Part shown: piece after piece, positions 28,263-38,667 of the stretch
Layout of the letters: each line of letters starts with the position of its first letter
How positions within the stretch are numbered: position 1 is the stretch's first letter
Origin: Stutzerimonas kunmingensis
GTDB taxonomy: Bacteria; Pseudomonadota; Gammaproteobacteria; Pseudomonadales; Pseudomonadaceae
DNA length: 64,000 bases
Reading direction: 5' to 3'
NCBI RefSeq assembly: GCF_021432085.1
Contig: NZ_CP090366.1
Location: forward strand, 4,711,871-4,775,870
The notes under the pieces: generated by a model
Told to the model about the DNA's origin: nothing
The model's database searches: none
The model's input: the letters and a program-made list of their open reading frames with translations, nothing else
Program-made: the position numbers and the translations under genes

Positions 28263-28774
28263 GGCAGTGACCTCCAGTGCTGGTATTTTTAGTACGTTGC
28301 GTCAGCATGAGCCGCTCGTCCCGATAGATATAGCATGCCAACTAAGGAGATTAACGGATCCTCACCTTGCCGACCCTCCTTGCTTGATAGCCGACTGATG
28401 GATGTCGCGCCCAATCTAAGCATTGAAAGAAACTCCGTGCAGAGGAATGAATTAATTCACTTCAAGTTCAGAGGTGCGCACACTTAAATTACTATCTGTA
28501 AGGCTCGCCCGCCTGATCAGATCATCAAAAAAAAAGGCGCCGTTGAGGCGCCATTAGGCCAAGGGAGCAATGTGGAAGGCCTGGAAAAACCAGCTGCTAG
28601 CATTCTTAGAGTCACTGCTCATATTTTGCTCGAACATAGATTCCGACTTATGTGAAACACTATCACCTCCGCCTGTCAGCGAGCTGATTTATACGTTACA
28701 TTTTTGTAAGCTTCTAGATGGCGGCCTCGTTAACCTGCACACTGAGTCGAAACAAACTTTCGGAATCTGCCTGC
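28263..28774. promoter_or_regulatory. Divergent intergenic region with hairpin and putative CopR box
   Basis: This 512-bp gap separates the ATPase operon (leftwards) from copRS (rightwards). It holds a hairpin with a nine-base A run (28527-28552) and GTTACATTTTTGTAA at 28695-28709, a CopR-type box 66 bp before copR, which would allow autoregulation. The box is almost identical to the one at 17324. No gene was recognised. Confidence 0.55.
28527..28552 (-). terminator. Terminator-like hairpin with poly-T tail on the minus strand
   Basis: GGCGCC-GTTGA-GGCGCC is followed on the minus strand by nine Ts. This is an efficient-looking rho-independent terminator for leftward transcripts, but no leftward gene lies to its right before copR and the motif is oriented against copR transcription. 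It may be a leftover of a lost gene. Confidence 0.55.
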
Positions 28775-29452
28775 ATGAAATTACTGGTCGCTGAAGACGA
28801 ACCCAAAACTGGTTCTTACCTGCAACAAGGACTTACCGAAGCTGGATTTACCGTCGACCGGGTCACGACTGGCACAGATGCGCTCCAATATGCGCTGAGT
28901 GAGGTTTATGACCTTTTAATCCTTGACGTGATGATGCCAGGGTTAGATGGATGGGAGGTGCTACGCATGGTCAGATCAGCAGGGCACGAAATACCCGTAC
29001 TGTTCTTGACCGCACGTGATGGCGTGGAAGACCGCGTCAAAGGCCTGGAGCTGGGCGCGGACGACTACCTGATTAAGCCGTTCGCGTTCTCCGAACTTCT
29101 GGCAAGGGTCCGGACATTGCTTCGCAGGGGCAGCGGCTCCCCCACCCAAACCACCGTGAAAATTTCAGATCTCGAAGTGGACCTGCTAAAGCGCCGCGCC
29201 GTTCGTGCTGGGAAGCGAATTGATCTGACGGCGAAGGAATTTTCACTGCTGGAATTGTTGATGCGCCGACGCGGCGAGGTGCTTCCGAAGTCTCTGATTG
29301 CATCTCAGGTATGGGATATGAACTTCGACAGCGACACCAACGTTATCGAGGTCGCGGTACGCCGTCTGCGCGCAAAAGTCGACGACGACTTCGAGCACAA
29401 ACTGATCCATACCGTGCGTGGCATGGGCTATATGATGGATGCACCGGAGTGA
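28775..29452 (+). CDS. copR: Copper-responsive response regulator CopR/CusR
   Basis: A 225-residue OmpR-family regulator with a receiver domain (VAEDEPKTG, phospho-Asp in [15 protein letters not shown], Lys in DDYLIKPF) and a winged-helix DNA-binding domain ([30 protein letters not shown]). Phosphorylated by CopS, it would bind the boxes found upstream of cusC, copA, the small secreted proteins, csp and itself. I used the ATG at 28775 where the receiver begins; the frame extends to 28718 without a conserved sequence. Its stop overlaps copS. Confidence 0.93.
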   Translation: MKLLVAEDEPKTGSYLQQGLTEAGFTVDRVTTGTDALQYALSEVYDLLILDVMMPGLDGWEVLRMVRSAGHEIPVLFLTARDGVEDRVKGLELGADDYLIKPFAFSELLARVRTLLRRGSGSPTQTTVKISDLEVDLLKRRAVRAGKRIDLTAKEFSLLELLMRRRGEVLPKSLIASQVWDMNFDSDTNVIEVAVRRLRAKVDDDFEHKLIHTVRGMGYMMDAPE

Positions 29453-30828
29453 GACTGCGTCACCTTTCGCTGACCGCCCGAATGAGTGTCATGTTCATGT
29501 CTGTGGTGGTTGTAGTTCTCACCATAGCTGGGCTGAGCTTCAATTTGCTTAGCCAGCATCACTTCGAAGTGTTGGATCGGCAGGCCTTGGTGGAGAAGCT
29601 CGAATCGACCAAGAAAATTTTCAATAACGTACGCAGCAGCGCAAACCTTGCTGAGGAGCTACCGCAGTTGCGAGCTCTGCTAGGTGCCCATCATGATTTA
29701 GCGGCGACCATCTTGAGCGAAGATGGCAGAGTGCTCTTTTCTGATCCCAAGACAGTCGACGTCCCGGAAAGCTATAGGGACGCAGAACAGCAGAATATGT
29801 GGGAATGGAAATATGCCGGCCGCCTGTATAGAGGATTGACTGCCCGAATCTCGGTAGCAGACCAGCCCGAACCACTTACAGCACTGTTGATTCTTGATGT
29901 CACTAACCACGCGCATTTCTTTCAGACTTTGCAGCGTTGGTTCGGCGTTGGATTAAGCGTCAGCGCTCTAATTAGTGCTGCGCTTGGCTGGATGGTAGTT
30001 AGAAGCGGTCTCAGGCCTCTGAGGCAAGTTACCCATCTCGCCGCATCGATGTCAGCAAGGTCGTTGCAGGAACGAATGCCGCTTGAACCGATACCGCTTG
30101 AGTTACAGCAATTGGTTCTGTCCTTCAATGCGATGTTAGGTCGCTTGGAAGATGCCTTTGTTCGGCTTTCCAATTTCTCGGCGGACATTGCTCATGAACT
30201 GCGAACCCCTGTTAGCAACCTCATGACCCACACCGAGGTGGTGCTGACCAAAAAGCGGAATATTGATGCTTATGAGGAGAATCTTTACTCCAATCTAGAG
30301 GAGTTGAAGCGTATGTCACGCATTATTGACGACATGCTCTTTTTGGCCAAATCCGACAACGGCTTGATTATTCCCAAACAAGCGTCTATCGAACTAGCTG
30401 ATGTCGTTGCTAAACTGCTTGCGTATTACCACTTAGTGGCTGACGAACGCGATATCCGTCTCTCAGTCTCAGGCGCAGGAAATGTGCTGGGAGATAAATT
30501 AATGATTGATAGAGCGGTCTCCAATTTGTTATCCAACGCGCTGCGTTACACCCCGGTAGGGGAAACTATTTCTGTAACGATTCACGAGGCGGAAAGAACG
30601 GTAACCCTCAGCGTCGAGAATCCCGGAGGGACGATCGAGCCCGAGCACCTGGACAAGCTCTTTTATCGCTTCTATCGGGTCGATCCTGCCCGGCGCGAGG
30701 GTAGTCCAAGCAACGCTGGCCTCGGCTTGGCTATTACCAGATCTATTGTTGAGGCCCATAAAGGCAGAATCTGGTGCACCTCATTAGACGGCGTGACGGG
30801 CTTTCACATGGAATTTCCCCGCCAATAA
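29449..30828 (+). CDS. copS: Copper-sensing histidine kinase CopS/CusS
   Basis: A 459-residue kinase. The GTG at 29449 overlaps the copR stop, and I prefer it to the longer in-frame start at 29311 that runs inside copR. The order is TM1 ([18 protein letters not shown]), a periplasmic sensor loop (HHFEVLDRQ..., several His and Met), TM2 ([19 protein letters not shown]), HAMP, H-box with phospho-His ([13 protein letters not shown]), and HATPase (N box [12 protein letters not shown] box NAGLGLAI). It senses periplasmic Cu(I) or Ag(I) and phosphorylates CopR. Confidence 0.92.
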   Translation: MRLRHLSLTARMSVMFMSVVVVVLTIAGLSFNLLSQHHFEVLDRQALVEKLESTKKIFNNVRSSANLAEELPQLRALLGAHHDLAATILSEDGRVLFSDPKTVDVPESYRDAEQQNMWEWKYAGRLYRGLTARISVADQPEPLTALLILDVTNHAHFFQTLQRWFGVGLSVSALISAALGWMVVRSGLRPLRQVTHLAASMSARSLQERMPLEPIPLELQQLVLSFNAMLGRLEDAFVRLSNFSADIAHELRTPVSNLMTHTEVVLTKKRNIDAYEENLYSNLEELKRMSRIIDDMLFLAKSDNGLIIPKQASIELADVVAKLLAYYHLVADERDIRLSVSGAGNVLGDKLMIDRAVSNLLSNALRYTPVGETISVTIHEAERTVTLSVENPGGTIEPEHLDKLFYRFYRVDPARREGSPSNAGLGLAITRSIVEAHKGRIWCTSLDGVTGFHMEFPRQ

Positions 30829-30886
30829 TAAAATATCGAATAAAGGTAAATATTTTAAAATCAGCCGCATAGCGATCATAAGGGAC

Positions 30887-30901
30887 CTTACACGATTGTA
30901 A
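30887..30901. promoter_or_regulatory. Putative CopR box upstream of the copper storage protein
   Basis: CTTACACGATTGTAA fits TTAC-N6-TGTAA and lies 113 bp before the csp start at 31014. Confidence 0.5.
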
Positions 30902-31013
30902 TGTTAACCATTGGAACGGACGAACTCTGAATATGTCGGATTTATGAGCTGCTAGAGGATCACCTCAGGCCAGCTCAAGACTATACGCTAAAATACGAAC
31001 TTTGGAGGAAGTC

Positions 31014-31343
31014 ATGACTGAAACAATGTTCAATAGCTGCATTCAAGCTTGTTCTAACTGCGCTCTAGTTTGCGAAGCATGCGCATCTGCCTGTTTACTT
31101 GAAGACGACGTACAAACGATGGCCCGTTGCATTGAGCTCGACAGAGATTGTGCTGACATATGTGCTCTGGCAGCCAGACTCATGAGTCGCCAGAGCGAGT
31201 TGGCTAAAGAGTTCTGTGCATTGTGTGCAAAAATTTGCCGAGCCTGCGGTGAAGAGTGTGCCAAGCATCAGATGGATCACTGCCAAGAGTGCGCGAAAGC
31301 CTGTATGAAGTGCGCTGAGGAATGTGAACGTATGGCTGTATAA
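31014..31343 (+). CDS. Four-helix-bundle copper storage protein (Csp)
   Basis: A 109-residue protein containing 19 cysteines, mostly in CxxxC and CxxC spacings along predicted helices (IQACSNCALVCEACASAC, EFCALCAKICRACGEEC, CQECAKACMKC). This is the Csp/DUF326 pattern, in which a tetramer of four-helix bundles binds many Cu(I) ions through thiolates. There is no signal peptide, so it resembles cytosolic Csp3. GGAGGAAG precedes the ATG at 31014. It follows copRS, has its own CopR-like box and is ended by a strong hairpin. Confidence 0.88.
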   Translation: MTETMFNSCIQACSNCALVCEACASACLLEDDVQTMARCIELDRDCADICALAARLMSRQSELAKEFCALCAKICRACGEECAKHQMDHCQECAKACMKCAEECERMAV

Positions 31344-31353
31344 CCAGCAAGCC

Positions 31354-31396
31354 GCTTTCCTGCCAAGATGGTATCTTATGGACTTGGTAGGAAAGC
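31354..31396 (+). terminator. Rho-independent terminator after csp
   Basis: A 14-bp stem (GCTTTCCTGCCAAG with CTTGGTAGGAAAGC) around a 15-nt loop, followed by GCTTTTATT. The pairing has one G-T mismatch position. Confidence 0.8.
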
Positions 31397-31562
31397 GCTT
31401 TTATTCAGTGGCAGGACACCTACGCTCTACCCACTGAAATGACGCCTTGGCTTCTATTGTTACTCTTGTGCAAAAAAAAGAATGCCATTTGAAAAATCAG
31501 TCATAAGCCAATCGTAACGATCATACAATTGGCTTATATCGTATTAATTCCCTTATAAATAA

Positions 31563-31862
31563 TTAACCGTTATTGATGCCAACTGGCGCGCTACGGAACT
31601 CCACTGAGTGGACAACTCCATCAGGAGTACGAATTTTGATTTCGTATGGCTGCGCACGATAGCTTGGCCAGCCTAGAATACTATCTTCGCCCATTGGCGT
31701 CACACTTAGTACATCACCGCTTTCAAGAAGAACCTTTAAAGCCTGTCTACCCTCGACTGCAGCATAGTCATGCTGCATCGTTGAGTTTCTATCAACCTCA
31801 GCCATTGCGAAGGAGGAACTTACGGCTATGCCAACAGCAAGAACTGCCGCAAATTTTTTCAT
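31563..31862 (-). CDS. Small secreted protein, member 3 of a three-copy family
   Basis: A 99-residue protein with a signal peptide (VSSSFAMAEV). It shares MQHDYAAVEGRQALKVLLESG, VLSVTPMG and YEIKIRTPDGVVHSVEF with the genes at 16092 and 16623, although here the HDH motif is HDY. The ATG at 31862 follows AGAGGTG. A weaker box (ATTACATTAATGCTA, 31933-31947) lies upstream. The function is unknown. It lies 15 kb from its relatives, at the boundary between cargo and transposition genes. Confidence 0.68.
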   Translation of the reverse strand: MKKFAAVLAVGIAVSSSFAMAEVDRNSTMQHDYAAVEGRQALKVLLESGDVLSVTPMGEDSILGWPSYRAQPYEIKIRTPDGVVHSVEFRSAPVGINNG

Positions 31863-32370
31863 CGTTAACACCTCTTGGTCATTGATGTTGGATAGTTTAA
31901 AGGTGTCAACCTTACACAAAGCTGAGTCTTATATTACATTAATGCTAAGCGGAGCTTACGTGTGATGTGCTCTTAACCTCATCACTTGCACTGAAAAACA
32001 GCAGAAATTTTTGTTCGATGGCTGCTGCTCGTGGTCTTCAAATTCCGGCAGCAAGAAGCGGATACTCGAACAAGGCGTAGTTCCCCCAAGCGCAACAGAA
32101 TCTCAAGACAACACTAGCATTTATGCCGTGAGCCAATTTATTCTAGATAATTTCTCCTAGATTAATCAGATGTAATACCGTCTGTGGCCGGCCATGACAT
32201 CTGGATGCAAAAAGCACATGCATCCGACCGCGTAGCGGTAATTGCTGTGGAGAACCGCGTCCGGTTGAATGGCACAGGCTCTGAAAAAGCGCGCGGCGTC
32301 GGTGAGTGAACATATTGCAAATTACTTTAATCCAACGGAAGCGTTACAGGCTTCACTCAGCGCGTTTTTT
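31863..32370. other. 508 bp between cargo and transposition genes
   Basis: No gene found. The stretch contains a possible weak CopR half-box at 31933-31947, several A/T-rich runs, and sequence next to the tniQ stop that is GC-richer. It probably marks where the cargo was joined to the transposition module. Confidence 0.35.
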
Positions 32371-34047
32371 TCAGGTGCTCTCAGCTACAGACTTATTCCG
32401 ATAGTACGCAGTGCCTCCCAGGACTTGGTTGAAACCAGGTGGTCCCTGCCAATTCCTTGGTAAACCGGTGGACTTAAGCAGAGTTTCTGCGTCCACTCCA
32501 TTTCTCGCAAAGTCCTCTAGGTCCCACTCGAAAAAGCTAACAAGGGCTTGAAAAACAGTATTCGGAACACTGGAAACCATACCCAGACTTCCAGTGTTCA
32601 TCGGAAGGTTTAGCCTTTTCATATTGGCAAGAGCGAAAATTAGCCGTCTCAATCTAAAGTGCCAGACAGACTCCATAAGAAGTTCAGCCTGCTGGGACGC
32701 CAAGGGAAATCTACGCTTACGTAACTTTGGACACCGCGGTAAACGCACGGGTAGGAGTTTCTGCAGGTTGTTGAGATTAACCCGCTTCTGTCCTTTGGAA
32801 ATCCGATAGAGATTCTCAGCACCCGATAGGAGAATGGCAGCATAAGCGCTGTCTCGGAGATCACTAACCTCCTCGACTACTTCAGGTAAGCGCTTTGGCG
32901 TGCTGAGCTTTCCCATCAACCATGCGTTGTCATGCTCCGCTAGCCAGCGGGTGGCTTGATAAGCGTTATCCCAGAGGTACTCCAAATCGACATTCGCTCG
33001 AACAGCTAAAATGGTGGCTATTTTCTGACGGTGTTGCGCCTTCCTACCAACTTTCGGCCTCTCCAGCTTTAAACGTAATTTTGCACCTGCCGCGTGCCGA
33101 AGAATGAGCTCTTTATGCAAGGCAGCCTCAAAGTCATCCGCGCCCCCAAATAAATGCTGTGCAATGATCATATGCCGGGCGAGTGGCATATCCATCTGGC
33201 CATTGTAAAAACTAAACCGTATCCATTGGTCGTGTTTACCTGCTTCATAAGCTTTGTCCATTCGCGACAGGGCTTCATCTCCATACTTTGAACGGATGCT
33301 GTCAAATAGTTTTGCAGTACCGACAAATTTTCCGTGTATGAAACCGCGTTTTCTGCATTGTCGTACATAGCTTGCGGCTAACGTTTCACAACTCATTGGC
33401 GGTAAGTTACGCTGCAGTAATTCGTAGGCGAACTCCGCAAATGTCTTTTCAAGCACAGTGCCCTGCTTTCCTGTCGCGGGATCTAGGGCGCTCCAACCGC
33501 ATATGCACGGATCAGTCGGATTCGGAAGTAACCGAAGCTTACGGAAGAACGGATGAGAGCATTTGGGGCACGCATGCATCAGCGACTCACCATGACGCCA
33601 ACAGACAGACACACCTGGCAAATGGTGTGAGCGATGCCAGTATGCATAGCCCGTTTCAAGCAGATCCTGCTGCACGCAGGTGTAGCAGAGCTTAGCCTTA
33701 CCGTGGACAGCTGCCTCACGACGGGGAATACGAGCCACCCCCGATATACTGGAGCCTGTAGGAGCATTTTCCACGCCTTGGCCTAGCCCCAGAAAAGGCC
33801 TGTATGCTGGAAACATAGTATTCGTGCTGATCAGATCGTCGAGATTGCTCTCTGTGTCACCAGGTAGTCTGGTAGCAAGCACTTCAATCTGCTTTGGCAG
33901 AATCCCTACGCTGAACGGCGCGGACCCAAACAGATCCCGGAAAGTTTCAGCTGCAGTTCTGTTACCTGACAGGAAGTGGTAGCGCGTGATACGAGAATGC
34001 AACATCTCGTCCGGCATGGACATGGGAAAAAATAGCAGATCAGACAT
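32371..34047 (-). CDS. tniQ: TniQ/TnsD-type target selector, intact second copy
   Basis: A 558-residue protein. The N-terminal TniQ domain has FPMSMPDEMLHSRITRYHFLSG, and a zinc-finger-like block CYTCVQQD...YWHRSHHLPGVSVCWRHGE...CPKC lies at about residues 120-165. The C-terminal half (for example WHFRLRRLIFALANMKRL) does not resemble the C-terminus of Tn7 TnsD. TniQ-domain proteins bring the TnsABC machinery to a target, so this may direct insertion somewhere other than glmS. It is transcribed in the same direction as tnsABCD and is the last gene before the cargo. Confidence 0.85.
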   Translation of the reverse strand: MSDLLFFPMSMPDEMLHSRITRYHFLSGNRTAAETFRDLFGSAPFSVGILPKQIEVLATRLPGDTESNLDDLISTNTMFPAYRPFLGLGQGVENAPTGSSISGVARIPRREAAVHGKAKLCYTCVQQDLLETGYAYWHRSHHLPGVSVCWRHGESLMHACPKCSHPFFRKLRLLPNPTDPCICGWSALDPATGKQGTVLEKTFAEFAYELLQRNLPPMSCETLAASYVRQCRKRGFIHGKFVGTAKLFDSIRSKYGDEALSRMDKAYEAGKHDQWIRFSFYNGQMDMPLARHMIIAQHLFGGADDFEAALHKELILRHAAGAKLRLKLERPKVGRKAQHRQKIATILAVRANVDLEYLWDNAYQATRWLAEHDNAWLMGKLSTPKRLPEVVEEVSDLRDSAYAAILLSGAENLYRISKGQKRVNLNNLQKLLPVRLPRCPKLRKRRFPLASQQAELLMESVWHFRLRRLIFALANMKRLNLPMNTGSLGMVSSVPNTVFQALVSFFEWDLEDFARNGVDAETLLKSTGLPRNWQGPPGFNQVLGGTAYYRNKSVAEST

Positions 34048-34337
34048 GGATATTAGCTAGAGATATAAGACTTGAAAGTACACGCACTCTGCAGTGCGGT
34101 GTATTTCTAACACACCATATCGTGTTTCAGGCAGGGATATTGAAAATATATGGCGGACGAGCGCTGTATCAATTCGGCACTCCCACACATTTTTTTTGCA
34201 AAGCAATTAGCTGATATAAATCAGGTTTACGTTAGCAATATCGCGGGCTACACCCAAAAAAATGTCATACGGAGGCTCACACTTTATTAGAAATATGCAC
34301 GAAAAAGTGGAATAGTTTCCGCCCAGAGGAAACATGA

Positions 34338-35033
34338 CTACGGCCTGATGCAAGCAGTTCGATACAACGCTGATCGAGTTACGCTTCGCTGCTCGTCTTC
34401 CAGCTTCGCCTTGGCCCACTGTAGGCGCCGAACGTGAAACTGCTCGATAGACTCACACGCCTGCTCCAATGCCAGGGCACACAGAGGTAGCTTGGAGAGC
34501 TGTTTCTCAAGACGTGAGAGGACATGTAGATCCCGCCCTATCCTAGCGCGCGAGATCAAGACAGGCTTACCCGACGCGGTTAGAAGGCGCTGTGCATAGC
34601 ACCTGATCTGTTCAGCAAGTTTCGCATCGAGAGTAGCGAATGTATCAGTGTTATCAACGCGGTTTGTATGAGCACCCGCATGTTTGGCGATGTAGCCTGA
34701 GAGCCAGGGTCGATCACAACGATACAGCCACATGTATCCTTTGCATTGGTGAGCTAGCAGGCCCCCATATTCAACCTCGAAGGTTGCTCGGCGCCTGAGA
34801 CGCTCGCTTTGAAATCTTGCATCTCTCCAGGCCTGCGAACCGCCGTTGACGGCACGGATGGTTCGATAAACATACACTCGGGTGACTCCAAGCGCAGAGG
34901 CGATCTGCCGAGCCTCGCACCCGGCAATAGCTAGTTTCCAAACCGCAGCAGGCAAGCCTTCCAGTCCATCTAGCAGGACCTCAGAAAGCTTCGCTTTTGG
35001 ATAGCCAACACCAGTTGGCGATGGTCGCTTAAC
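34338..35033 (-). pseudogene. tnsD: 3' fragment of tnsD, cut off by the IS21-like element
   Basis: The minus-strand frame from the IS junction gives RPSPTGVGYPKAKLSEV, a helix-turn-helix-like segment (IASALGVTRVYVYRTI), then a C-terminal part whose blocks MWLYRCDRPWL, LEKQLSKLPLCALALEQ and VRRLQWAKAKLEDE line up with Tn7 TnsD (YAWLYRHDRDWL, LQKLPLVALCLKRY, IRRISQAFIKLKQED, recalled). Joined with the N-terminal piece at 37678-38652 across the 6-bp duplication it continues in frame to 554 residues. An internal ATG gives a ~205-residue frame that may or may not be translated. Confidence 0.85.
35028..35033. repeat. Target duplication (CTTAAC), left copy, of the IS21-like element
   Basis: CTTAAC flanks the insertion sequence at 35028-35033 and again at 37678-37683. 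Six bp is within the 4-8 bp range of the IS21 family. Confidence 0.85.
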
Positions 35034-35126
35034 TGCGGATTTCGGTGAACGTGACCGAGCGTTTCGCTAATACGTGACCGGTGCTTCCGTCCCGGTTGCG
35101 CGGTTTTGAGATTGTAATCGCATCGG

Positions 35127-35876
35127 TCACGATGCGGTGTCTTCCTCGGCTTTTTTCCGGCGCAGTGACTCGCCCTTCATCGTCAGTCGGTAAGCGTTGT
35201 GCACCAGGCGATCAAGGATGGCATCGGCCAAGGTCGGGTCGTTGATCCAGCCGTGCCAGTGTTCGATGGGCAGTTGACTGGTCAGGATGGTGGAGCGGTT
35301 GCCGGCGCGGTCGTCGATCACCTCCAGCAGGTCATGCCGGGCCCCTTCCTCCAGCGGGGCTAGCGCCCAGTCGTCCAGAACCAGGACGTCGACCTTTGCC
35401 AGCTGTTGCAGGGTGCGGCCGAAGCTGCCGTCGCCGTGGGCGATGCGCAGTTGCTCCAGCAGGCGCGGGGTGCGCAGATACAGGGTGCTGTAGCCCTGGC
35501 GGCAGGCTTGGTTGCCCAAGGCACAGGCCAGCCAGGTCTTGCCGGCACCGGTCGGGCCGGTCAACAGCAGGTTGTGCTGCTGGCGGATCCAGTCACCGTT
35601 GGCCAGGGCGGCGATCAGGCGCTCGTCCAGGGCGCGGCCGGGACGCCGATCGAGATCCTCTAGGCAGGCATTGCTGTACTTGAGCTTGGCTTTCTTGCGC
35701 AGCCGCACTAGGCGCTGGTTGTCACGCCAGGCCAGTTCACGGTCAAGCAACAGGCCGAGGCGTTCATCGAAGCTCAGGCTGTGGCTGGCCGGCAGCGTCC
35801 ATTGCTCCTCCAGTGCGCGGGCCATGCCGTCCAGGCGTAGCTGGTGCAGTTGATTCAGGGTGTGTTGCGGCATCAT
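35127..35876 (-). CDS. istB: IS21-family helper ATPase IstB
   Basis: A 249-residue AAA+ ATPase with Walker [15 protein letters not shown] and Walker B LVLDDWAL. It helps IstA form the synaptic complex and select a target. The start at 35876 ([19 protein letters not shown]) fits the family's N-terminus; the frame extends upstream through the istA end without conserved sequence. It overlaps istA by 113 bp. Confidence 0.92.
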   Translation of the reverse strand: MMPQHTLNQLHQLRLDGMARALEEQWTLPASHSLSFDERLGLLLDRELAWRDNQRLVRLRKKAKLKYSNACLEDLDRRPGRALDERLIAALANGDWIRQQHNLLLTGPTGAGKTWLACALGNQACRQGYSTLYLRTPRLLEQLRIAHGDGSFGRTLQQLAKVDVLVLDDWALAPLEEGARHDLLEVIDDRAGNRSTILTSQLPIEHWHGWINDPTLADAILDRLVHNAYRLTMKGESLRRKKAEEDTAS

Positions 35877-37449
35877 CGAACAGCTCCTGTTGCGGGGGTT
35901 GGTAGTAGTCGGCTCCACGGACGTTTTCGTGGTGCTCGGGGAGGCTCGCTTCGGCCGCACGCTTGGGCAGCGGCTGTCGATCCAGGCCTTGCTGAAGCAG
36001 GTTGCGTACACTACGCCCGGTGAAGGCGCGCAGCTGGACGGCCCGTTCGGCGGCGGCTTCCAGGCGCGCATTGCCATAGCGACGAGCCAGCGAGAGCAAC
36101 CCGAGGCAGGCGCGGTAGCCCATTTCCGGGTGCGGCTTGTGGGTCAGCTGGTGATCGATCAGTTGGCGCGTGTAGGGGCCGATCCGCTCGCCCCAGTCGA
36201 GCAGTCGTTGCGGCGTCCATTCGCGATGGGCCTGGTGTGCGGCGGGCATGTGCTCGCGCTGGGTGCTGTAGGCACCGCGGCGACCCAGCAGCAGGTGGCT
36301 GGCCACCCGCCGGTTGCCATGCAGCACCTCCAAGGTGTGCGCTGTCAGCCGCACATCGACGCTCTGCCGGGCCAGAGCCGAGGGCACGCTGTAGAAGCTG
36401 CCATTTACCTCGATGTGGTAATCAATGTTGACCTTGCAGCGCTTAAAGCTGGCCACCTCGTAGGGATGTGCCGGCAGCACGCGCAGAGCCGGCCGATCCA
36501 GGCGCTCGAACCAGTCGCGCCGGCAGCCATCGAGCCGCTTGAACGGGCGTTGATTCAAATCCTCCAGCAACTCCGCGATGGCCTGATTGAGCGCATGCAG
36601 GCTGAAGAACTGCTGATGGCGCAGCCGCGCCATGATCCAGCGCTCGACAACCTGCACCGCTACCTCTGCCTTGGCTTTGTCCTGTGGTTTGCGTGGCCGT
36701 GCCGGCAGAATCACCGTCTGGTAATGGCGCGCGCATTCCAATGTCGCGCGGTTCAGGCCCGGCTCGTAACGATCCGGCTGAGCAACCAGGGCACGTGGAT
36801 TATCCGGCACGACCATCTCCGGCACGCCACCAAAGTAGGCAAGCGCCTGCCCCAGCGAAGTCAGCCAGTCCACCTGGGTTTCGCCCGGCGTCGCGCAGGC
36901 ATAGGTGTAATTCGAGGCGCCCAGGGCGGCGACGAAGATGTGCGCCCGGCGGACTTCGCCGGTGCCTGGATCGACCACCGGCAGCGTCGGGCCGGCATAG
37001 TCGATAAACAGCTTCTCGCCCGCGCGGTGCAGCTGGCGCATCGAACGCTTGAGCGTCTGTGCGTAACGCCGGTAGTGCTCGACGAACTGGGTGTAGCGGT
37101 AGGTCGGCTGCCCCGCATGCGCGGCGAGATACTCCTCCCACAGCAGCTGCAAGGTCACGCCCTTGCGCCGCAGCTCGCGATGGATACTTAGCACATCGGG
37201 CAGTACCCGCTCACCGCGCGGCTTGCCCGGTGGCATCGGCGCAAACAAGGCGGCTGCCAACACGGCCTCATCCATCGCCACCAGCGCCGGCCAGTCCAGC
37301 CCGGCCACGCACGCCGCCGTGACGTACTTGCTGACAACGCCCTTGGACAGCTGCAAGGCGCGGGCAATCTTCTCGTGGGACAAACCGGCCTCAAGCTTGA
37401 GGCGCAGACATTCTTTGATGTTTCGCATGGCTACTCGCGGCGCCGCCAT
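35764..37449 (-). CDS. istA: IS21-family transposase IstA
   Basis: A 561-residue DDE transposase. The N-terminal helix-turn-helix ([21 protein letters not shown]) is followed by the catalytic core ([23 protein letters not shown], and a Glu in VAVQVVERW) and the SH3-like domain. GGAG lies 8-11 bases upstream of the ATG at 37449. It recognises the CGTGACC repeats at the IS ends and works with IstB. Confidence 0.92.
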   Translation of the reverse strand: MAAPRVAMRNIKECLRLKLEAGLSHEKIARALQLSKGVVSKYVTAACVAGLDWPALVAMDEAVLAAALFAPMPPGKPRGERVLPDVLSIHRELRRKGVTLQLLWEEYLAAHAGQPTYRYTQFVEHYRRYAQTLKRSMRQLHRAGEKLFIDYAGPTLPVVDPGTGEVRRAHIFVAALGASNYTYACATPGETQVDWLTSLGQALAYFGGVPEMVVPDNPRALVAQPDRYEPGLNRATLECARHYQTVILPARPRKPQDKAKAEVAVQVVERWIMARLRHQQFFSLHALNQAIAELLEDLNQRPFKRLDGCRRDWFERLDRPALRVLPAHPYEVASFKRCKVNIDYHIEVNGSFYSVPSALARQSVDVRLTAHTLEVLHGNRRVASHLLLGRRGAYSTQREHMPAAHQAHREWTPQRLLDWGERIGPYTRQLIDHQLTHKPHPEMGYRACLGLLSLARRYGNARLEAAAERAVQLRAFTGRSVRNLLQQGLDRQPLPKRAAEASLPEHHENVRGADYYQPPQQELFDDAATHPESTAPATPGRHGPRTGGAMDAAGQPQPELR

Positions 37450-37638
37450 CCCTCGTCTCCCGAAATCGGGCGAGGGTGACGGTCGCGTCAGGTCATGCGC
37501 AACGCAGGGGGAAGGTTTTCGCTAAGCCGTGACCGACGATTTCGGTAAGCCGTGACCACCTGTTTCGGAACAGGTGGAAAATCGGTCACGTTGTTAGCGA
37601 AATCAGCGGTCACGCGTTAGCGAAATGACCGGTCACGA

Positions 37639-38652
37639 TCAACCGAAACGGCCGGTCACGATGCTCCGAAATCCGCACTTAACAGCTTGCGTTGATGGCT
37701 TGTCGCTGCACTGGAGAAGAGCCAGATCAACCCCCAGGGCGGTGGCCAGCACAATGTATTTGAGTGGATGATGCGTATGCCTTGGCCTCCGTAGCAGCTT
37801 GGTGACCCAAGTCGCGGGCAGATCTGAGGGTGAATCTCCGAGAATCGAGTATTCCCAAGCTGCAGGCAGAGCGTTGAAAACGCCGTCCATATGTGCGGCC
37901 AAACGGCATAGATCCAGCCGCTGCGATTTACCCCGGGTTAGGCCTGACTCAGCAGCTCTCCGCATCAGGCAAGCGCGCAAGGCAATGGGTGAAAGGGGAT
38001 CGAGGTCTAGCGTAAGCAATTGCATCGATCGTAGCGCGATCTGATGCAGCGTTGGAAAAGCCTCCAGACCAACAGTGACCTGATGTGAATGAGCTTGTAC
38101 TTCGGCATCGTCAGGCAGGTGGAGCTGCCATGAATTACGGCTATACCAGCTCGGATCCACCGTCCTGAGCGAATCGCCGTGGTGAGGGCATACCAACACA
38201 CCGGGAAGCTGGTGAACGCGGTGCCAGTACGCTGCTCCAACCCGAACGACGTCCTCATTGAGGCAGGCCGGACAGAACCGTACCCTCGAAGCTCCTTCGA
38301 TCCGACTGGCATTGATTCCTAGTTTCAGCATTAGCCACTTGCCGTCCCCGGCCATTGAGGTGCGGGCATGCTGCATCTGCTCATCGGTGAGAAAAGGCGC
38401 GTAATAGGGCAGAACGGTATGGCGCGTGATGATTTTGGATACCGAGAGATCTGTGCCTGGGGGAAGCAACTCGGCCAAATCATCCAACCGACAGGGAAAC
38501 GCTACATTTTGCGTGAACGAGACCGCAGCTCTGTTGCCGGTGAACGCAGCTTTGCGGCTATGCCCGCCACAAAGCCGGGCATAGCGAGAGAGAACGCTGT
38601 GTAGCGTCTCGTCGGGTAGTGCTGCAGGGAAGAAATGGAATTTCAGTTCCAT
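37639..38652 (-). pseudogene. tnsD: 5' fragment of tnsD (TniQ domain), interrupted by the IS21-like element
   Basis: The first 325 codons belong to tnsD; 12 more come from the IS before a stop at 37639. The TniQ domain (FFPAALPDETLHSVLSRYARL) and zinc motif (CPACLNEDVVRVGAAYWHRVHQLPGVLVCPHH) are intact, but the C-terminal part is in the fragment at 34338-35033. By position and by similarity of that fragment, this was the protein that recognised the end of glmS. As a split protein it may be inactive, unless the N-terminal piece retains some TniQ function. It follows tnsC by 15 bp. Confidence 0.85.
37678..37683. repeat. Target duplication (CTTAAC), right copy, of the IS21-like element
   Basis: Second copy of the 6-bp repeat next to the IS end CCGAAATCCGCA. 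Read on the minus strand it forms part of the tnsD codons GTT AAG, which rejoin in frame with 35033. Confidence 0.85.
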
Positions 38653-38667
38653 TACGCGACCCTCGAA

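Larger units (their letters stand above)
35034..37677 (-). mobile_element. IS21-family insertion sequence (2644 bp) inside tnsD
   Basis: Ends TGCGGATTTCGG (left) and CCGAAATCCGCA (right) are inverted repeats, flanked by the direct repeat CTTAAC. It carries istA and istB on the minus strand. The right end holds several copies of CGTGACC/GGTCACG with TTTCGG/CGAAA between 37528 and 37672, the multiple transposase-binding repeats typical of IS21. Both genes are full length, so it may be active. Confidence 0.92.

Noticed and set aside
28270..28284. Dyad ACCTCCAGTGCTGGT as a CueR/MerR operator before the DUF2933 gene
   Set aside because: Only the inner CCAG/CTGG pairs; the outer half-site is missing and no -35/-10 with the long MerR spacing is clear.
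35860..37191. A 443-codon plus-strand frame opposite istA
   Set aside because: Mirror of the istA codon pattern; no domain or ribosome site.
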